Of a stretch of 37,636 nt of DNA, positions 18,456-26,713 are shown one piece after another (the stretch's first letter is position 1; each line of letters opens with the position of its first letter). The notes beneath the pieces were generated by a model. That model was not told where the DNA came from. It did not search any database and saw only the letters and a list, made by a program, of their open reading frames with translations. This stretch comes from Gemmatimonadaceae bacterium (lineage in GTDB: Bacteria; Gemmatimonadota; Gemmatimonadetes; Gemmatimonadales; Gemmatimonadaceae): the NCBI GenBank assembly GCA_036496605.1, contig DASXKV010000045.1:1-37636 (forward strand), given 5' to 3'. Both the position numbers and the translations under genes were made by a program.

Positions 18456-20126
18456 CTAGGCCCTGACCCCTTGCTGGTACTGCTTCGCTTGCTCCGCCGG
18501 CATCAGCCTGAACCAGAGAAAATTGTGCGGACCCATCGTCAAGAGATACGGCAGCTCGCCAATCGGCGGAAAAGTGTTCTTGCTGTACAACTCGAGCGGT
18601 ACCATTCCCAGAAACTCCCGCAGGTCCAGCTCCACGTATTGCGCGAAACGTGAGAGATTATTGACGCAGAGAATCAATTCATCCTTGTAGCGTCGCAAAA
18701 ACACGAGCACGCGCCGATTGTCTGGATGTAGTGGCTCCCACGTCCCGCGACCGAACGCCTTGAACTCGCGACGCACGGCGATCAGCCGCCGCATCCACCG
18801 CAGCAACGACGTCGACGTGCGCTCCTGCGCGGTGACGTTGATCCCTTGATAGCCGTACGGCGGATCGACGATCACCGGACTGTAGAGCGCGGCGTTGTCC
18901 GCGTCGGAGAAGCCCGCGTTGCGATCCGTCGACCACTGCATCGGCGTGCGCACACCATTCCGATCGCCGAGGTAGACGTTGTCGCCCATCCCGATCTCGT
19001 CGCCGTAATAGATGATCGGCGTCCCCGGCATCGACATCAGCAACGCGTTCATGATCTCGATCTGCCGGCGACCGTTGTCCATCAGCGGCGCGAGACGCCG
19101 GCGAATGCCGACGTTGATCCGCATTCGCGACTCACGCGCGTACTCCTTGTACATGTAGTCGCGCTCGTCGTCGGTCACCATCTCGAGCGTGAGCTCGTCG
19201 TGGTTCCGCAGGAAGATCGCCCACTGGCAGTCCTCGGGGATCGGCGGCGTCTGCCGCATGATGTCGACGATCGGCGTGCGGTCCTCTTTGCGCAGCGCCA
19301 TGTACATGCGCGGCATCACCGGGAAATGAAATGCCATGTGGCATTCGTCGGATTTCCCGAAGTACTGCCTAACGTCCGTCGGCCACTGATTTGCCTCGGC
19401 GAGAAAGATCCGATTCTCGTACTCGGCGTCGAGCGTAGCACGCAGATCCCTCAGTACCGCATGAGTCTCTGGTAAATTCTCGCAATTGGTGCCGTCGCGC
19501 TCGATGAGATACGGTATCGCGTCCAGCCGCAGTCCGTCGACGCCCAGCCTGAGCCAGAAGCGCATCACGTTCTTCACCGCCTCGACCACCTCTGGATTAT
19601 CAAAGTTCAAATCGGGCTGGTGGCTGAAAAAGCGGTGCCAGAAGAACTGCTGCGCGACGGGATCCCACGTCCAGTTGGACGTCTCCGTATCGGTGAAGAT
19701 GATGCGCGTACCGGCGTACTTGTTCGGATCGTCGCTCCACACGTACCAGTTGCGCTCGCGCGAATCCTTCGCCGCGCGGCGCGCGCGCTGGAACCATGGA
19801 TGTTGGTCCGACGTGTGATTGATGACGAGCTCCGTGATGACTTTCAGATCGCGTTCGTGCGCGGCGTCGAGGAATGCCTGGAAGTCTTCGACGGTGCCGT
19901 ACGTCGAGTTGATCGCCTCGTACGACGAGATGTCATACCCATCATCGCGCAGCGGTGACGGATAAAAGGGCAGAAGCCAGACGCACGTCGCGCCGAGCTG
20001 CTGGATGTAGTCCAGGCGATCGGTCAATCCACGAAAGTCCCCGTAGCCATCCGCGTTCGCGTCGCGGAACGACTTCACGTGGGTTTGATAGACGATTGCG
20101 TCTTTGTACCAGAGGGGATCGGACAT
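18456..20126 (-). CDS. treS: Trehalose synthase (maltose alpha-D-glucosyltransferase)
   Basis: A GH13_16 enzyme interconverting trehalose and maltose; with Mak and GlgE it drives trehalose into glucan. The 556 residues are colinear with TreS: WYKDAIVYQTHVKSFRDANADG at 6-27, LLPFYPSPLRDDGYDIS at 51-67, ELVINHTSDQHPWFQ at 99-113, nucleophile Asp202 in DGLRLDAIPYLIER, acid/base Glu244 in FLAEANQWP, Asp310 in FLRNHDELTLEM, and ANRNG-like DRNGVRTPMQW further on. No fused kinase domain follows. ATG 20126 has the leader CCCCATCTCTCC with no Shine-Dalgarno sequence. The TAG stop (18458-18456) directly abuts a MITE-like terminal repeat, so the last few residues may be junction-derived. 56 bases separate it from glgE. 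Confidence 0.96.
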   Translation of the reverse strand: MSDPLWYKDAIVYQTHVKSFRDANADGYGDFRGLTDRLDYIQQLGATCVWLLPFYPSPLRDDGYDISSYEAINSTYGTVEDFQAFLDAAHERDLKVITELVINHTSDQHPWFQRARRAAKDSRERNWYVWSDDPNKYAGTRIIFTDTETSNWTWDPVAQQFFWHRFFSHQPDLNFDNPEVVEAVKNVMRFWLRLGVDGLRLDAIPYLIERDGTNCENLPETHAVLRDLRATLDAEYENRIFLAEANQWPTDVRQYFGKSDECHMAFHFPVMPRMYMALRKEDRTPIVDIMRQTPPIPEDCQWAIFLRNHDELTLEMVTDDERDYMYKEYARESRMRINVGIRRRLAPLMDNGRRQIEIMNALLMSMPGTPIIYYGDEIGMGDNVYLGDRNGVRTPMQWSTDRNAGFSDADNAALYSPVIVDPPYGYQGINVTAQERTSTSLLRWMRRLIAVRREFKAFGRGTWEPLHPDNRRVLVFLRRYKDELILCVNNLSRFAQYVELDLREFLGMVPLELYSKNTFPPIGELPYLLTMGPHNFLWFRLMPAEQAKQYQQGVRA

Positions 20127-20134
20127 GGAGAGAT

Positions 20135-20206
20135 GGGGCTAGGGGCTAGGGGAGTAGGGGCTAGAAGTCGATTCCCTAGCCCCTATGCCCCTAGACCCTC
20201 GACCCT
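20135..20206. repeat. Inverted heptamer tract between treS and glgE
   Basis: The left arm reads GGGGCTA twice, a variant, and GGGGCTA (20135-20163). After about ten bases the right arm reads CCCTAG, CCCCTAT, GCCCCTAG and ACCCTCG (20174-20206). The arms can pair into a long hairpin. The right arm encodes the end of glgE, with the TAG stop within a CTA repeat unit. Confidence 0.88.
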
Positions 20207-22309
20207 GAAGACATGCCCAACCTGCCCCGTCATCGGATCCAGCCGCACGTAGTTGCGCGCCCCGCGCCACGTGTAGCGCACGCCCGTTAGTAAATCCTGA
20301 ACCATGTAAGTCGCGTCGTCGGGCAGTCCCAGCTCGGCCAGCGGGACGTGCACCATCGTATCGTGCGCCGTGCGCGGATCGAGCGTCACCGCGACGAGCA
20401 GATCGCGCTCGCCGTCGTCCACGTCGTCGATCATCGTCTGTGGTACCGTGTAGTACGACGCTCGTCCTCCCGTCCATTCTCGTGGGCGCACGGTCGCTGC
20501 CTTTCGGTAAAAGAGCACTCGCGGATTCTCGCTCGTGTGAAACGTGAGATTGTCTTGGCGCTGCAATGCGCGATTCTCGCGCCGCACCCGATTCAGGAGC
20601 TGGATCATCGGGTTGAGGTTGCCCGGCGCCTCCCAATCGCGCGGCTTGATCTGATACTTCTCCGAATCCAGATACTCCTCACTGCCCGGGCGCACCGGCA
20701 CATTCTCGAAGAGCTCGTATCCGCTATAGATGCCATAGAGCGGCAGGAGCGTTGACGCGAGCAATAAGCGTATGCGAAACGCCGCCGGCCCGCCGTGCAC
20801 GAGATACTCGTTGAGGATGTCGGGTGTGTTCACGAACAGGTTGCCGCGGAAGTACTCGACCATCGGTGTGTTCGTGAGCTCCTCGAAGTAGTCGCGCAGC
20901 TCCCAGTCGGTGTTCTTCCACGTGAAGTACGTGTACGACATCGTGAAGCCGAGCTTGCCGAGACTCTTCATCTTCTTCGGACGCGTGAACGCCTCGGCGA
21001 AGAAGATCGTGTCGGGGTGGTCGCGCTGCACTTCGGCGATGACCCACTCCCAAAACGGCAGCGGCTTCGTGTGCGGATTGTCGACTCGAAACGTCTTTAC
21101 CCCGCGCGCGATCCAGTACAAGAAAATATCCCGGCAGGCGTTCCAGAGATTCTGCCTGTCCTCGCACCAGAAATTGAGCGGGTAGATGTCCTGATACTTC
21201 TTCGGCGGATTCTCGGCGTACTGGATCGTCCCATCGGGTCTGATGTGGAACCAGTCGGGATGCTCTTTCACCCACGGGTGATCCGGAGAGCACTGGAGCG
21301 CGTAGTCGAGCGCAACGTCGAGTCCGTGTGCGGTCGCGGTGCGGACAAATCGCTCGAAGTCCTCGACGGTACCGAGCGCGGGCTCGATTGCCGTGTGGCC
21401 GCCATTCTCGTTGCCGATCGCCCACGGACTGCCGACGTCGTCGGGCTCGGGCGTCAAGCTGTTGTTCTTCCCTTTTCGAAACGTGCGACCGATCGGGTGA
21501 ATCGGCGCCAGATATACGACGTCGTAACCGAGCTCCGCGAGGCGCGGCAGCCGCTTCGCGGCGTCGTCGAAGGTCCCGTGACTACCGTCGGCCGCCTGCG
21601 AACGCGGAAAGAGCTCGTACCAGGCGGCGAAGCGCGCGCGGGGCCGATCTACATAGACCGAGAGCTCACGTGAGTAACAGGTGAGATCTCGCGGCGGGAA
21701 GAGCTCGTTCATCTGTGTGAGCAAATCCTCATCGAAGGCGCGCTGGATCCGCGCCTCCGCGGACGTGTCGCGCCGATCCTCGAACATGCGCGCCGTCTGG
21801 AGCAGCGACGCGCGGATCGGTGGCGACTTGGCCCGCCGCGCCGCCGCGCGCACGAGCAGCGCCCCCTCGAGCAGCTCGACGTGCACGTCCTGCTCGGCGT
21901 CGACCTTCTTCCGAAGCTCGGAGCGCCACGTGCCGAACGCGTCCGTCCACGCCTCGACGCTGAACCGCCACATGCCGAGACGGTCGACGACAAAGGAGCC
22001 GAACCACCGATCGTTATCGAAATCGAAGGTCAGCGGTGACGAACACCAACCTGGATCGCCCGGCCCTTTGTAGATCGCGCGCGCGGCGAGCAGATCCTGT
22101 CCTTCCTTGAAGATGTCGGCGCCGATCCAGACCCTGTCGCCGACGACGCGCTTCACGGCGTACAGTCCCCCGTCCAGCCCCGGCGTAACGCATTCGATCA
22201 CGAGATGGTCGAGGCCGCGGCCCGGTGACCGGCGATCGCGTTTGGATGCTGCGGGCGGATTAGGCGCCAAGGGATAGGGGTTGGGGAATAATGAGGCGCT
22301 CACAAGCAA
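20183..22309 (-). CDS. glgE: Alpha-1,4-glucan:maltose-1-phosphate maltosyltransferase
   Basis: A GH13_3 enzyme that extends alpha-1,4-glucan by two glucose units using maltose 1-phosphate. The 708 residues include the N-terminal domain starting near VIECVTPGLDGGLYAVK (37-53), FAAWYELFPRS at 227-237, YLAPIHPIGRTFRKGKNN at 266-283, the nucleophile Asp410 in FRVDNPHTKP, acid/base Glu439 in FFAEAFTRPKKM, and Asp497 in FVNTPDILNEY. The 29-residue Asp-Glu spacing matches my recollection of Streptomyces GlgE. The start is uncertain: TTG 22309, GTG 22303 or a later codon. Residues 8-19 (FPNPYPLAPNPP) are repeat-like and the conserved region begins after residue 36. The last residues, EGLGA and TAG, come from a heptamer tract. 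First gene of the cluster, so its upstream region should hold the main promoter. Confidence 0.96.
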   Translation of the reverse strand: MLVSASLFPNPYPLAPNPPAASKRDRRSPGRGLDHLVIECVTPGLDGGLYAVKRVVGDRVWIGADIFKEGQDLLAARAIYKGPGDPGWCSSPLTFDFDNDRWFGSFVVDRLGMWRFSVEAWTDAFGTWRSELRKKVDAEQDVHVELLEGALLVRAAARRAKSPPIRASLLQTARMFEDRRDTSAEARIQRAFDEDLLTQMNELFPPRDLTCYSRELSVYVDRPRARFAAWYELFPRSQAADGSHGTFDDAAKRLPRLAELGYDVVYLAPIHPIGRTFRKGKNNSLTPEPDDVGSPWAIGNENGGHTAIEPALGTVEDFERFVRTATAHGLDVALDYALQCSPDHPWVKEHPDWFHIRPDGTIQYAENPPKKYQDIYPLNFWCEDRQNLWNACRDIFLYWIARGVKTFRVDNPHTKPLPFWEWVIAEVQRDHPDTIFFAEAFTRPKKMKSLGKLGFTMSYTYFTWKNTDWELRDYFEELTNTPMVEYFRGNLFVNTPDILNEYLVHGGPAAFRIRLLLASTLLPLYGIYSGYELFENVPVRPGSEEYLDSEKYQIKPRDWEAPGNLNPMIQLLNRVRRENRALQRQDNLTFHTSENPRVLFYRKAATVRPREWTGGRASYYTVPQTMIDDVDDGERDLLVAVTLDPRTAHDTMVHVPLAELGLPDDATYMVQDLLTGVRYTWRGARNYVRLDPMTGQVGHVFRVEGLGA

Positions 22310-22420
22310 TAACGATGCGCCTATTCAGGGGAGAAGAGCAACGGCGGGACTGTGACTGGAACTGGGGACGTACCCCGACCCCCGCGGCCGGCTTCAGTGG
22401 ACCCTCCGGGGCACTATGCA
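22310..22420. other. Upstream region of the glgE cluster
   Basis: 111 bases between the glgE start and IR-A copy 2. It includes a short 7-base-period run (GGGACTG TGACTGG AACTGGG, 22348-22368) and a GC-rich stretch. The cluster promoter is expected here or inside IR-A copy 2, but I could not recognise a sigma-70 promoter. Confidence 0.35.
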
Positions 22421-22606
22421 CAACACTGGGTTCTTCGGCAATTCTCGGGACGAGTCGCGTCGAGGGCGAGCTCCAGAAGCGAGACGTGAGTAATGAGATC
22501 TGGCTTTTTCGAAGTCGCACTCAGGCCCCACGGAGTAGGCCCGATCTCACCACTCACTTCTCGAGTCTCGAGCTCGCGCGCTTTCCCGAGATTCCCCGAT
22601 GATCCC
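22421..22606. repeat. Intergenic inverted-repeat element IR-A, copy 2
   Basis: The closest relative of copy 1: CAACACTGGGTTCTTCGG at the left edge, GAGCTCCAGAAGCGAGACG inside, then CTCACCACTCACTTCTCGAG and CGCTTTCCCGAGATTCC. The arms are inverted and imperfect, with a shorter centre than copy 1. It lies between divergently transcribed genes, glgE and the membrane protein at 22624, where a simple terminator role would not fit. Confidence 0.88.
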
Positions 22607-22623
22607 GATACGCCGCGCACGGG

Positions 22624-23355
22624 ATGGCCGGCAATGCACGTGACCTCACTCCACCGTACACGTCAGCTACGAGGCCCCATCCCCCTTCGCCCGTGCGCCT
22701 TCTCTCCATCCCCGCTCTTCTAATCGGCATCGCGCTCGCGATCGTTTTCTTCAAGGTCTACGGGCTCGTCACGCGCCCCTCCGTGCCGCTGCCAGTCGCG
22801 GTGATCGTTTCCCAGTTCGCGCCCGACGTCGAGATTGGCGCGCGCGTCTCGAACGCCAAACACGGCGTCGCCGCGATGACCTACGTGCCCCACCTCGGCT
22901 TCGTCGGCGTTCCGAACGCGCACAGCCCCAACACGCCCACCGGTCGCACCGTCAACTTCTCGCAAGTGCGACTCCTCCTCGACGAGCGAACGCGGGGCGA
23001 GCTGCGACCCGATCCCGCAAAGGCGCGCGTCGACGCCGTCGAGGTCGTGACCGGAGAAGCCAGCGCCGCCGACGACATCGAAACGACCATCGCCGCCGCC
23101 TTCCGCCGTGTTCCAGTCCAGGGATGTCTCCGGACGCCCGAGGAAGACCGCCTGCGCCAGGTGCGAGTCTGGATCACGCCTAACGAACGAGGCGGCGTGG
23201 CGGTGATCAGCGACTTCTTCATCGGTGCGCCCTCGCCGTCGCACGGGCCGTACATGACGAACGTCATCGCCTTCGTCGGCAAGTTCGACGGCGGACGAAC
23301 GCTGCGCGGCAATTATACGAACGCCGCCTGCACCGCGATCTCGCAGCCGACATGA
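22624..23355 (+). CDS. Membrane-anchored protein of unknown function
   Basis: I do not recognise this 243-residue protein. One hydrophobic segment (about 26-48) follows a Pro-rich N-terminus, giving a membrane anchor with a roughly 190-residue exported domain. That domain contains two cysteines, in VQGCLRTPEED and NAACTA, which could form a disulphide. ATG 22624 has no clear ribosome site; GTG 22693, just before the hydrophobic segment, is an alternative that would remove the low-complexity N-terminus. The 3' end overlaps the next gene by four bases (ATGA), so the two are probably co-translated and may work together. Confidence 0.65.
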   Translation: MAGNARDLTPPYTSATRPHPPSPVRLLSIPALLIGIALAIVFFKVYGLVTRPSVPLPVAVIVSQFAPDVEIGARVSNAKHGVAAMTYVPHLGFVGVPNAHSPNTPTGRTVNFSQVRLLLDERTRGELRPDPAKARVDAVEVVTGEASAADDIETTIAAAFRRVPVQGCLRTPEEDRLRQVRVWITPNERGGVAVISDFFIGAPSPSHGPYMTNVIAFVGKFDGGRTLRGNYTNAACTAISQPT

Positions 23356-23951
23356 TCCCGCGCTACTGTCTTTACCTAACGACGATCGCCATCGGCGTGG
23401 CGGCGTGTCAACGTTACCCGCGTGGCGACGCCGCGGAGCTTGCCCTCGCTGCTGCCATATCGGACAGCCTCACGCTCGCCGTCGCCGACTCGCTCGGCTC
23501 CTCGCAGGGTTTGGTCGTCAGCCTGCAGGGCGCGACGACGGAGACGCTTTCGGCCTGCAACGATCGCGTCGACGCCTCGGGCTGGCAGAGCGTCGGCTCG
23601 GGAATCGTCGAGACCGAAGTGCCGGAGGACTTCACCACCGGCAGCCAGACGAGTCAGTCCGCGAGCTGGACCGGGGCCGCAGGGACCCTGCGCGCGTCCT
23701 CACACCGCGGCGCCGCGCACGCCGGCTGGTGGACCAACAGCATCACCAGCGAGTGCGACGTCTTCATCTCGGGCGCGCCCGCTCATATCGATCTCGTGTC
23801 GACGACGTACGGCCGGTCGGTCTACGCGATGATCCAGGCCCGCGACGCGCCCGCGATCGAGCTCGAGGGCCAGGCCCGAACCGTCGCCGGCCAGGCGCAA
23901 CTCCTTCACGCGATCAGAACCGCCCGCATCTCGGCGGCCTGGGGTCGCTGA
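23352..23951 (+). CDS. Putative lipoprotein of unknown function
   Basis: A 199-residue protein starting with a short type II signal, LTTIAIGVAAC, so that Cys19 would be lipidated. The mature part is Ala/Ser/Thr-rich, contains two more cysteines (LSACNDR, SECDVF), and is followed by a repeated beta-like pattern (GSQTSQSASWTGAAGTLR). No family is recognised. It overlaps the preceding membrane-anchored gene by four bases, supporting a two-gene operon. It ends convergently with the TVP38-like gene 31 bases away. The short gap carries AATTTCGATTTCCTCGATGA, like the IR element ends. Confidence 0.65.
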   Translation: MIPRYCLYLTTIAIGVAACQRYPRGDAAELALAAAISDSLTLAVADSLGSSQGLVVSLQGATTETLSACNDRVDASGWQSVGSGIVETEVPEDFTTGSQTSQSASWTGAAGTLRASSHRGAAHAGWWTNSITSECDVFISGAPAHIDLVSTTYGRSVYAMIQARDAPAIELEGQARTVAGQAQLLHAIRTARISAAWGR

Positions 23952-23982
23952 ATAATTTCGATTTCCTCGATGATCCCCACCT

Positions 23983-24747
23983 TCACTTCATTTTCTTCAG
24001 CGCCAAAGGCAGTAACGACATCAACATGAGCACCCCGCTCGCGATCCCGACGTCCCAGTACGCGTGCGTCTTCGCCCCCTGGAGCCCCCGCACCAGGCTG
24101 TCCGCGAAGTACGCGAACACCACCGTCGTCGGGAGGATTCCAATCGCCGTTGCCGCGACGTAGACCCCGAATCGCGTCCGCGCCAGGCCTGCCGCAAAGT
24201 TGACGACGCTGAGCGGAATCACCGGGACGAGCCTCAAGCGCAGCAGCGTCATGAAGCTCGTCGACTGCGTGAGCGCGGCACCGACCGCCCGCTTCGCCAG
24301 CCAGCGCCGCGCAGTCTCGCGGCCAACGAAGCGCGCGATCGCGTAACCGAACATCGTCCCCACGAGTGCCGCGGCCCAGCTCAGTGCGCTGCCGAGGAGG
24401 TGGCCGAAGATCGCGCCGGCGGCGACCGTGAATGGAAGCGCGGGAAAGCCCGCTGCCGTCGTCACCGAGCAGAGCAGAAAGAAGAGCACCGCGACCGACG
24501 CGAGATTGTGTCCACTCTGGAGACTCTCGATCATCGCCGTCGCGTGCTGCAAGTCGAACCATCCCAGCTTGAACGCGACTATGGTGAGCACGACGATGAC
24601 GGCCGCGAGCGCAGCGATACGAAGCAAGGCGCTACGTCGCGTGCGCCGTTTGTCGTACGAGCCGCCGACGCCTGCACCGATTGTGGGTGGAACCGCCAAT
24701 GCTTCGTGCTCCGCGCTCGTCGCCACTGCCTTCTCCAGGATACGCAT
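23983..24747 (-). CDS. TVP38/TMEM64 (DedA-like, VTT domain) membrane protein
   Basis: A 254-residue inner-membrane protein with five or six hydrophobic segments (about 41-60, 81-100, 104-140 in two parts, 196-215, 233-250). The VTT domain is marked by GFPALPFTVAAGAIFG (100-115) and LLRLRLVPVIPLSVVNFAAGLARTRF written here in part as LRLVPVIPLSVVNFAAG (171-187). The family is linked to lipid scrambling or transport in bacteria and eukaryotes. The first 40 residues are hydrophilic and may be over-called. It follows the anti-sigma gene by 46 bases on the same strand and may belong to that sigma-factor operon. Confidence 0.85.
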   Translation of the reverse strand: MRILEKAVATSAEHEALAVPPTIGAGVGGSYDKRRTRRSALLRIAALAAVIVVLTIVAFKLGWFDLQHATAMIESLQSGHNLASVAVLFFLLCSVTTAAGFPALPFTVAAGAIFGHLLGSALSWAAALVGTMFGYAIARFVGRETARRWLAKRAVGAALTQSTSFMTLLRLRLVPVIPLSVVNFAAGLARTRFGVYVAATAIGILPTTVVFAYFADSLVRGLQGAKTHAYWDVGIASGVLMLMSLLPLALKKMK

Positions 24748-24793
24748 TCCCCGTGGGTAGTCAGTTTTCGTGCCCGGGTCTGCGTTCAGGAGA

Positions 24794-25957
24794 CTACCGG
24801 TTCCACGGACAATCCACTCGCTGGAGCGTCATCCCCACGCCTCGCCCGGCGACGCCGCCAGCGGACAACATCGAGTCCGCGGCGACCTTGAGCTCCACTG
24901 GCGTGCGGCCGAACGAGATGCGAACGCCGCCTGGGACTGGCTGCCAGGACGCGCTGTCGATCCGCCGCGCAGCGTGGTCGGCGACTGAGCTGACGGCGAA
25001 CGTCGTCGCCGGAGGCTGGCTGCCAGCGACCGACGGCCGGCGTTCGGCCATCACCTGATCGAAGCGCAACGTGTCGAGCGACAACAGCTTCGGGAGCGGC
25101 GCGAGCGAATCCCCTCGCGCGGCGACGGAGTAACAGCCTGCGTACTGTGGCTGTGGTGCGAGCAGCCTTACCGCCATGCGCGCCGTCACCGGCGCTCCGG
25201 CGCGCTTCAGCTCGCCCCCGGCGACTGCCGGCGCAGCAGTGGCGGTGACCGACGCGTTAGCCTGCGCCGCGAGTCGCCGAGCCGAATCAGTTCGGACCAG
25301 ATCGCGCGCCGGGGCGGCCGGCGCCACCGCAACGGAATCCATGCTCGACGATACCCGGCTCACAGCCGCACTCTGCATCTCCTCGCCCGCCGCCTTCCTT
25401 CCTGGCGACGGCAATGGCGCAGGAGCGGGAGCCGGCGCCGGAAGCACGAGAACCTTCGCCCTCTGCCGTTCGCTTGGCTCTGGGCGGGCGAAGCCAATCG
25501 AGTCCGCGACTGTAGGCACCACCGCGGGAGTTGGCGTCGCCGGCACCGGCTGATTGCGCGCCGGTTGCCCGGCTTTGATCGGGTAAATGCCCGCGACAGG
25601 CGGCGACCCCGGCTTGTTATGCATAACGAGCGCGGTGCCGGCTGCCATGATGACGATTGCCGCCGCCGCGGCGCGCGCAGGCGTCATGTGCGTCACCGTC
25701 CATAACGAGCGCGGACGCCGCGTCGCGGCCGAGCCACTTCCGAACGTGCCGCCCCCACCACCAGGTATTACGCCCGACGGCACGTCGTCGAGAGCCGCGA
25801 GAATTCGCGACGCGCCCGCGACGAGACCGCGCGCTTCGGCGACGGCGTTCGCGCACATCGCGCACTCCGTCACGTGCTGCTCGACGCGAGCCGATTCCTC
25901 CGCGTCGAGCGCACCGTCGAGCCAGGCGTGAATGGTTCCTTCCTCAAGATGCTGCAT
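24794..25957 (-). CDS. Zinc-finger anti-sigma factor with a large periplasmic domain
   Basis: 387 residues. The N-terminal zf-HC2/ZAS module has the H-x3-C-x2-C core at His28, Cys32 and Cys35, with an upstream His as the fourth ligand; such modules bind and silence ECF sigma factors. A transmembrane segment (about 95-112, AAAAAIVIMAAGTALVM) follows. After it comes a Pro/Ala/Val-rich linker of about 130 residues. A C-terminal domain of about 115 residues (YAGCYSVAARG to RVDCPWNR) carries two cysteines and could be the signal-sensing part. The start overlaps the sigma gene by 14 bases, the usual arrangement for a sigma/anti-sigma pair. The sensed signal is not evident. Confidence 0.88.
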   Translation of the reverse strand: MQHLEEGTIHAWLDGALDAEESARVEQHVTECAMCANAVAEARGLVAGASRILAALDDVPSGVIPGGGGGTFGSGSAATRRPRSLWTVTHMTPARAAAAAIVIMAAGTALVMHNKPGSPPVAGIYPIKAGQPARNQPVPATPTPAVVPTVADSIGFARPEPSERQRAKVLVLPAPAPAPAPLPSPGRKAAGEEMQSAAVSRVSSSMDSVAVAPAAPARDLVRTDSARRLAAQANASVTATAAPAVAGGELKRAGAPVTARMAVRLLAPQPQYAGCYSVAARGDSLAPLPKLLSLDTLRFDQVMAERRPSVAGSQPPATTFAVSSVADHAARRIDSASWQPVPGGVRISFGRTPVELKVAADSMLSAGGVAGRGVGMTLQRVDCPWNR

Positions 25958-26468
25958 GCGTACCTCGTGTACCGAGCTTGTCGCGTTGCATCGCTTCGTG
26001 CGCTTCGACCAGTCGACGTCGCGCTCTGGCGAGCGTTGTGCCTACCGATCCGACCGAGAGCTCCAGTGCCGCGGCAATCTCGTTATAGTCCAATCCTTCT
26101 TCTCGCATCAGGAGCGCCTCCCGATCCCTTTCGGTCAAGCACTCCAGAGCACGCCGGGCCGCCGCTGCCTCTTGCGCCCGCTCGAGCGACGTCGGCTCGG
26201 GCTCGACCGCTTCCTCTGCGCGTGCCTGTTCGCGGAGGAGCTCCAGGTGCCGCCGTCGCCGCGCGTCCTTGCGTGCTTCGTCCCGCACGAGATTCGTCGC
26301 CACCGCGAAGAGCCACGCGCGTTCGCTCACGATCGTCTCCTGCCGCAGGGCGCGCACGAACGTCTCCTGGGCGATTTCCTCCGCCCAGTCGCGATCACCG
26401 AGTCGCCTAACGAGATACCGAACCAGCGGCTGGTGATAGGTGTGGAAGAGACGGTCGATGTCGGTCAA
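25944..26468 (-). CDS. ECF-type RNA polymerase sigma factor
   Basis: 174 residues with sigma region 2 (about 8-75: YHQPLVRYLVRRLGDRDWAEEIAQETFVRA) and region 4 (about 103-155: ALECLTERDREALLMREEGLDYNEIAAALELSVGSV in outline), joined by a charged linker. It directs transcription of a regulon when released by the anti-sigma factor encoded immediately downstream with a 14-base overlap. Start TTG 26468 follows AGAGGA at very short spacing, so the true start could differ by a few codons. The target genes are unknown; the operon downstream (anti-sigma, TVP38-like protein) may be autoregulated. Confidence 0.93.
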   Translation of the reverse strand: MTDIDRLFHTYHQPLVRYLVRRLGDRDWAEEIAQETFVRALRQETIVSERAWLFAVATNLVRDEARKDARRRRHLELLREQARAEEAVEPEPTSLERAQEAAAARRALECLTERDREALLMREEGLDYNEIAAALELSVGSVGTTLARARRRLVEAHEAMQRDKLGTRGTHAAS

Positions 26469-26524
26469 TATCCTCTTCTTGTCGAGCGAAGCGACGACGG
26501 ATGTACTGTGTGTACGTAGAAGCC

Positions 26525-26707
26525 GAGCTTCAGATACGAGATTGCTCGCGGCTCGAGCTCAATCTCGCACCTCGTTGCTGCCTTCTCGCTGCTCGGAGCT
26601 GGGCTCGCCGATGGTGGGTGAGATGCCTGAGTGTCACATCGAAAGGGCCGGATCTCACCACTCACTTCTCGAGCCTCAAGCTCGCTTTCCCGGAATTCTG
26701 TGATGAC
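26525..26707. repeat. Intergenic inverted-repeat element IR-A, copy 3
   Basis: This copy shares with copy 4 the words GAGCTTCAGA, GCTCAATCTC, TTGCTGCCTTCTCG and CTCGGAGCTGGGCTCGCCG. It shares with copies 1 and 2 the right arm GGCCGGATCTCACCACTCAC and a TTTCCCGGAATTC end. It fills most of the gap between the VIT/VWA gene stop and the sigma-factor start, both on the minus strand. Confidence 0.85.
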
Positions 26708-26713
26708 ATTGCG

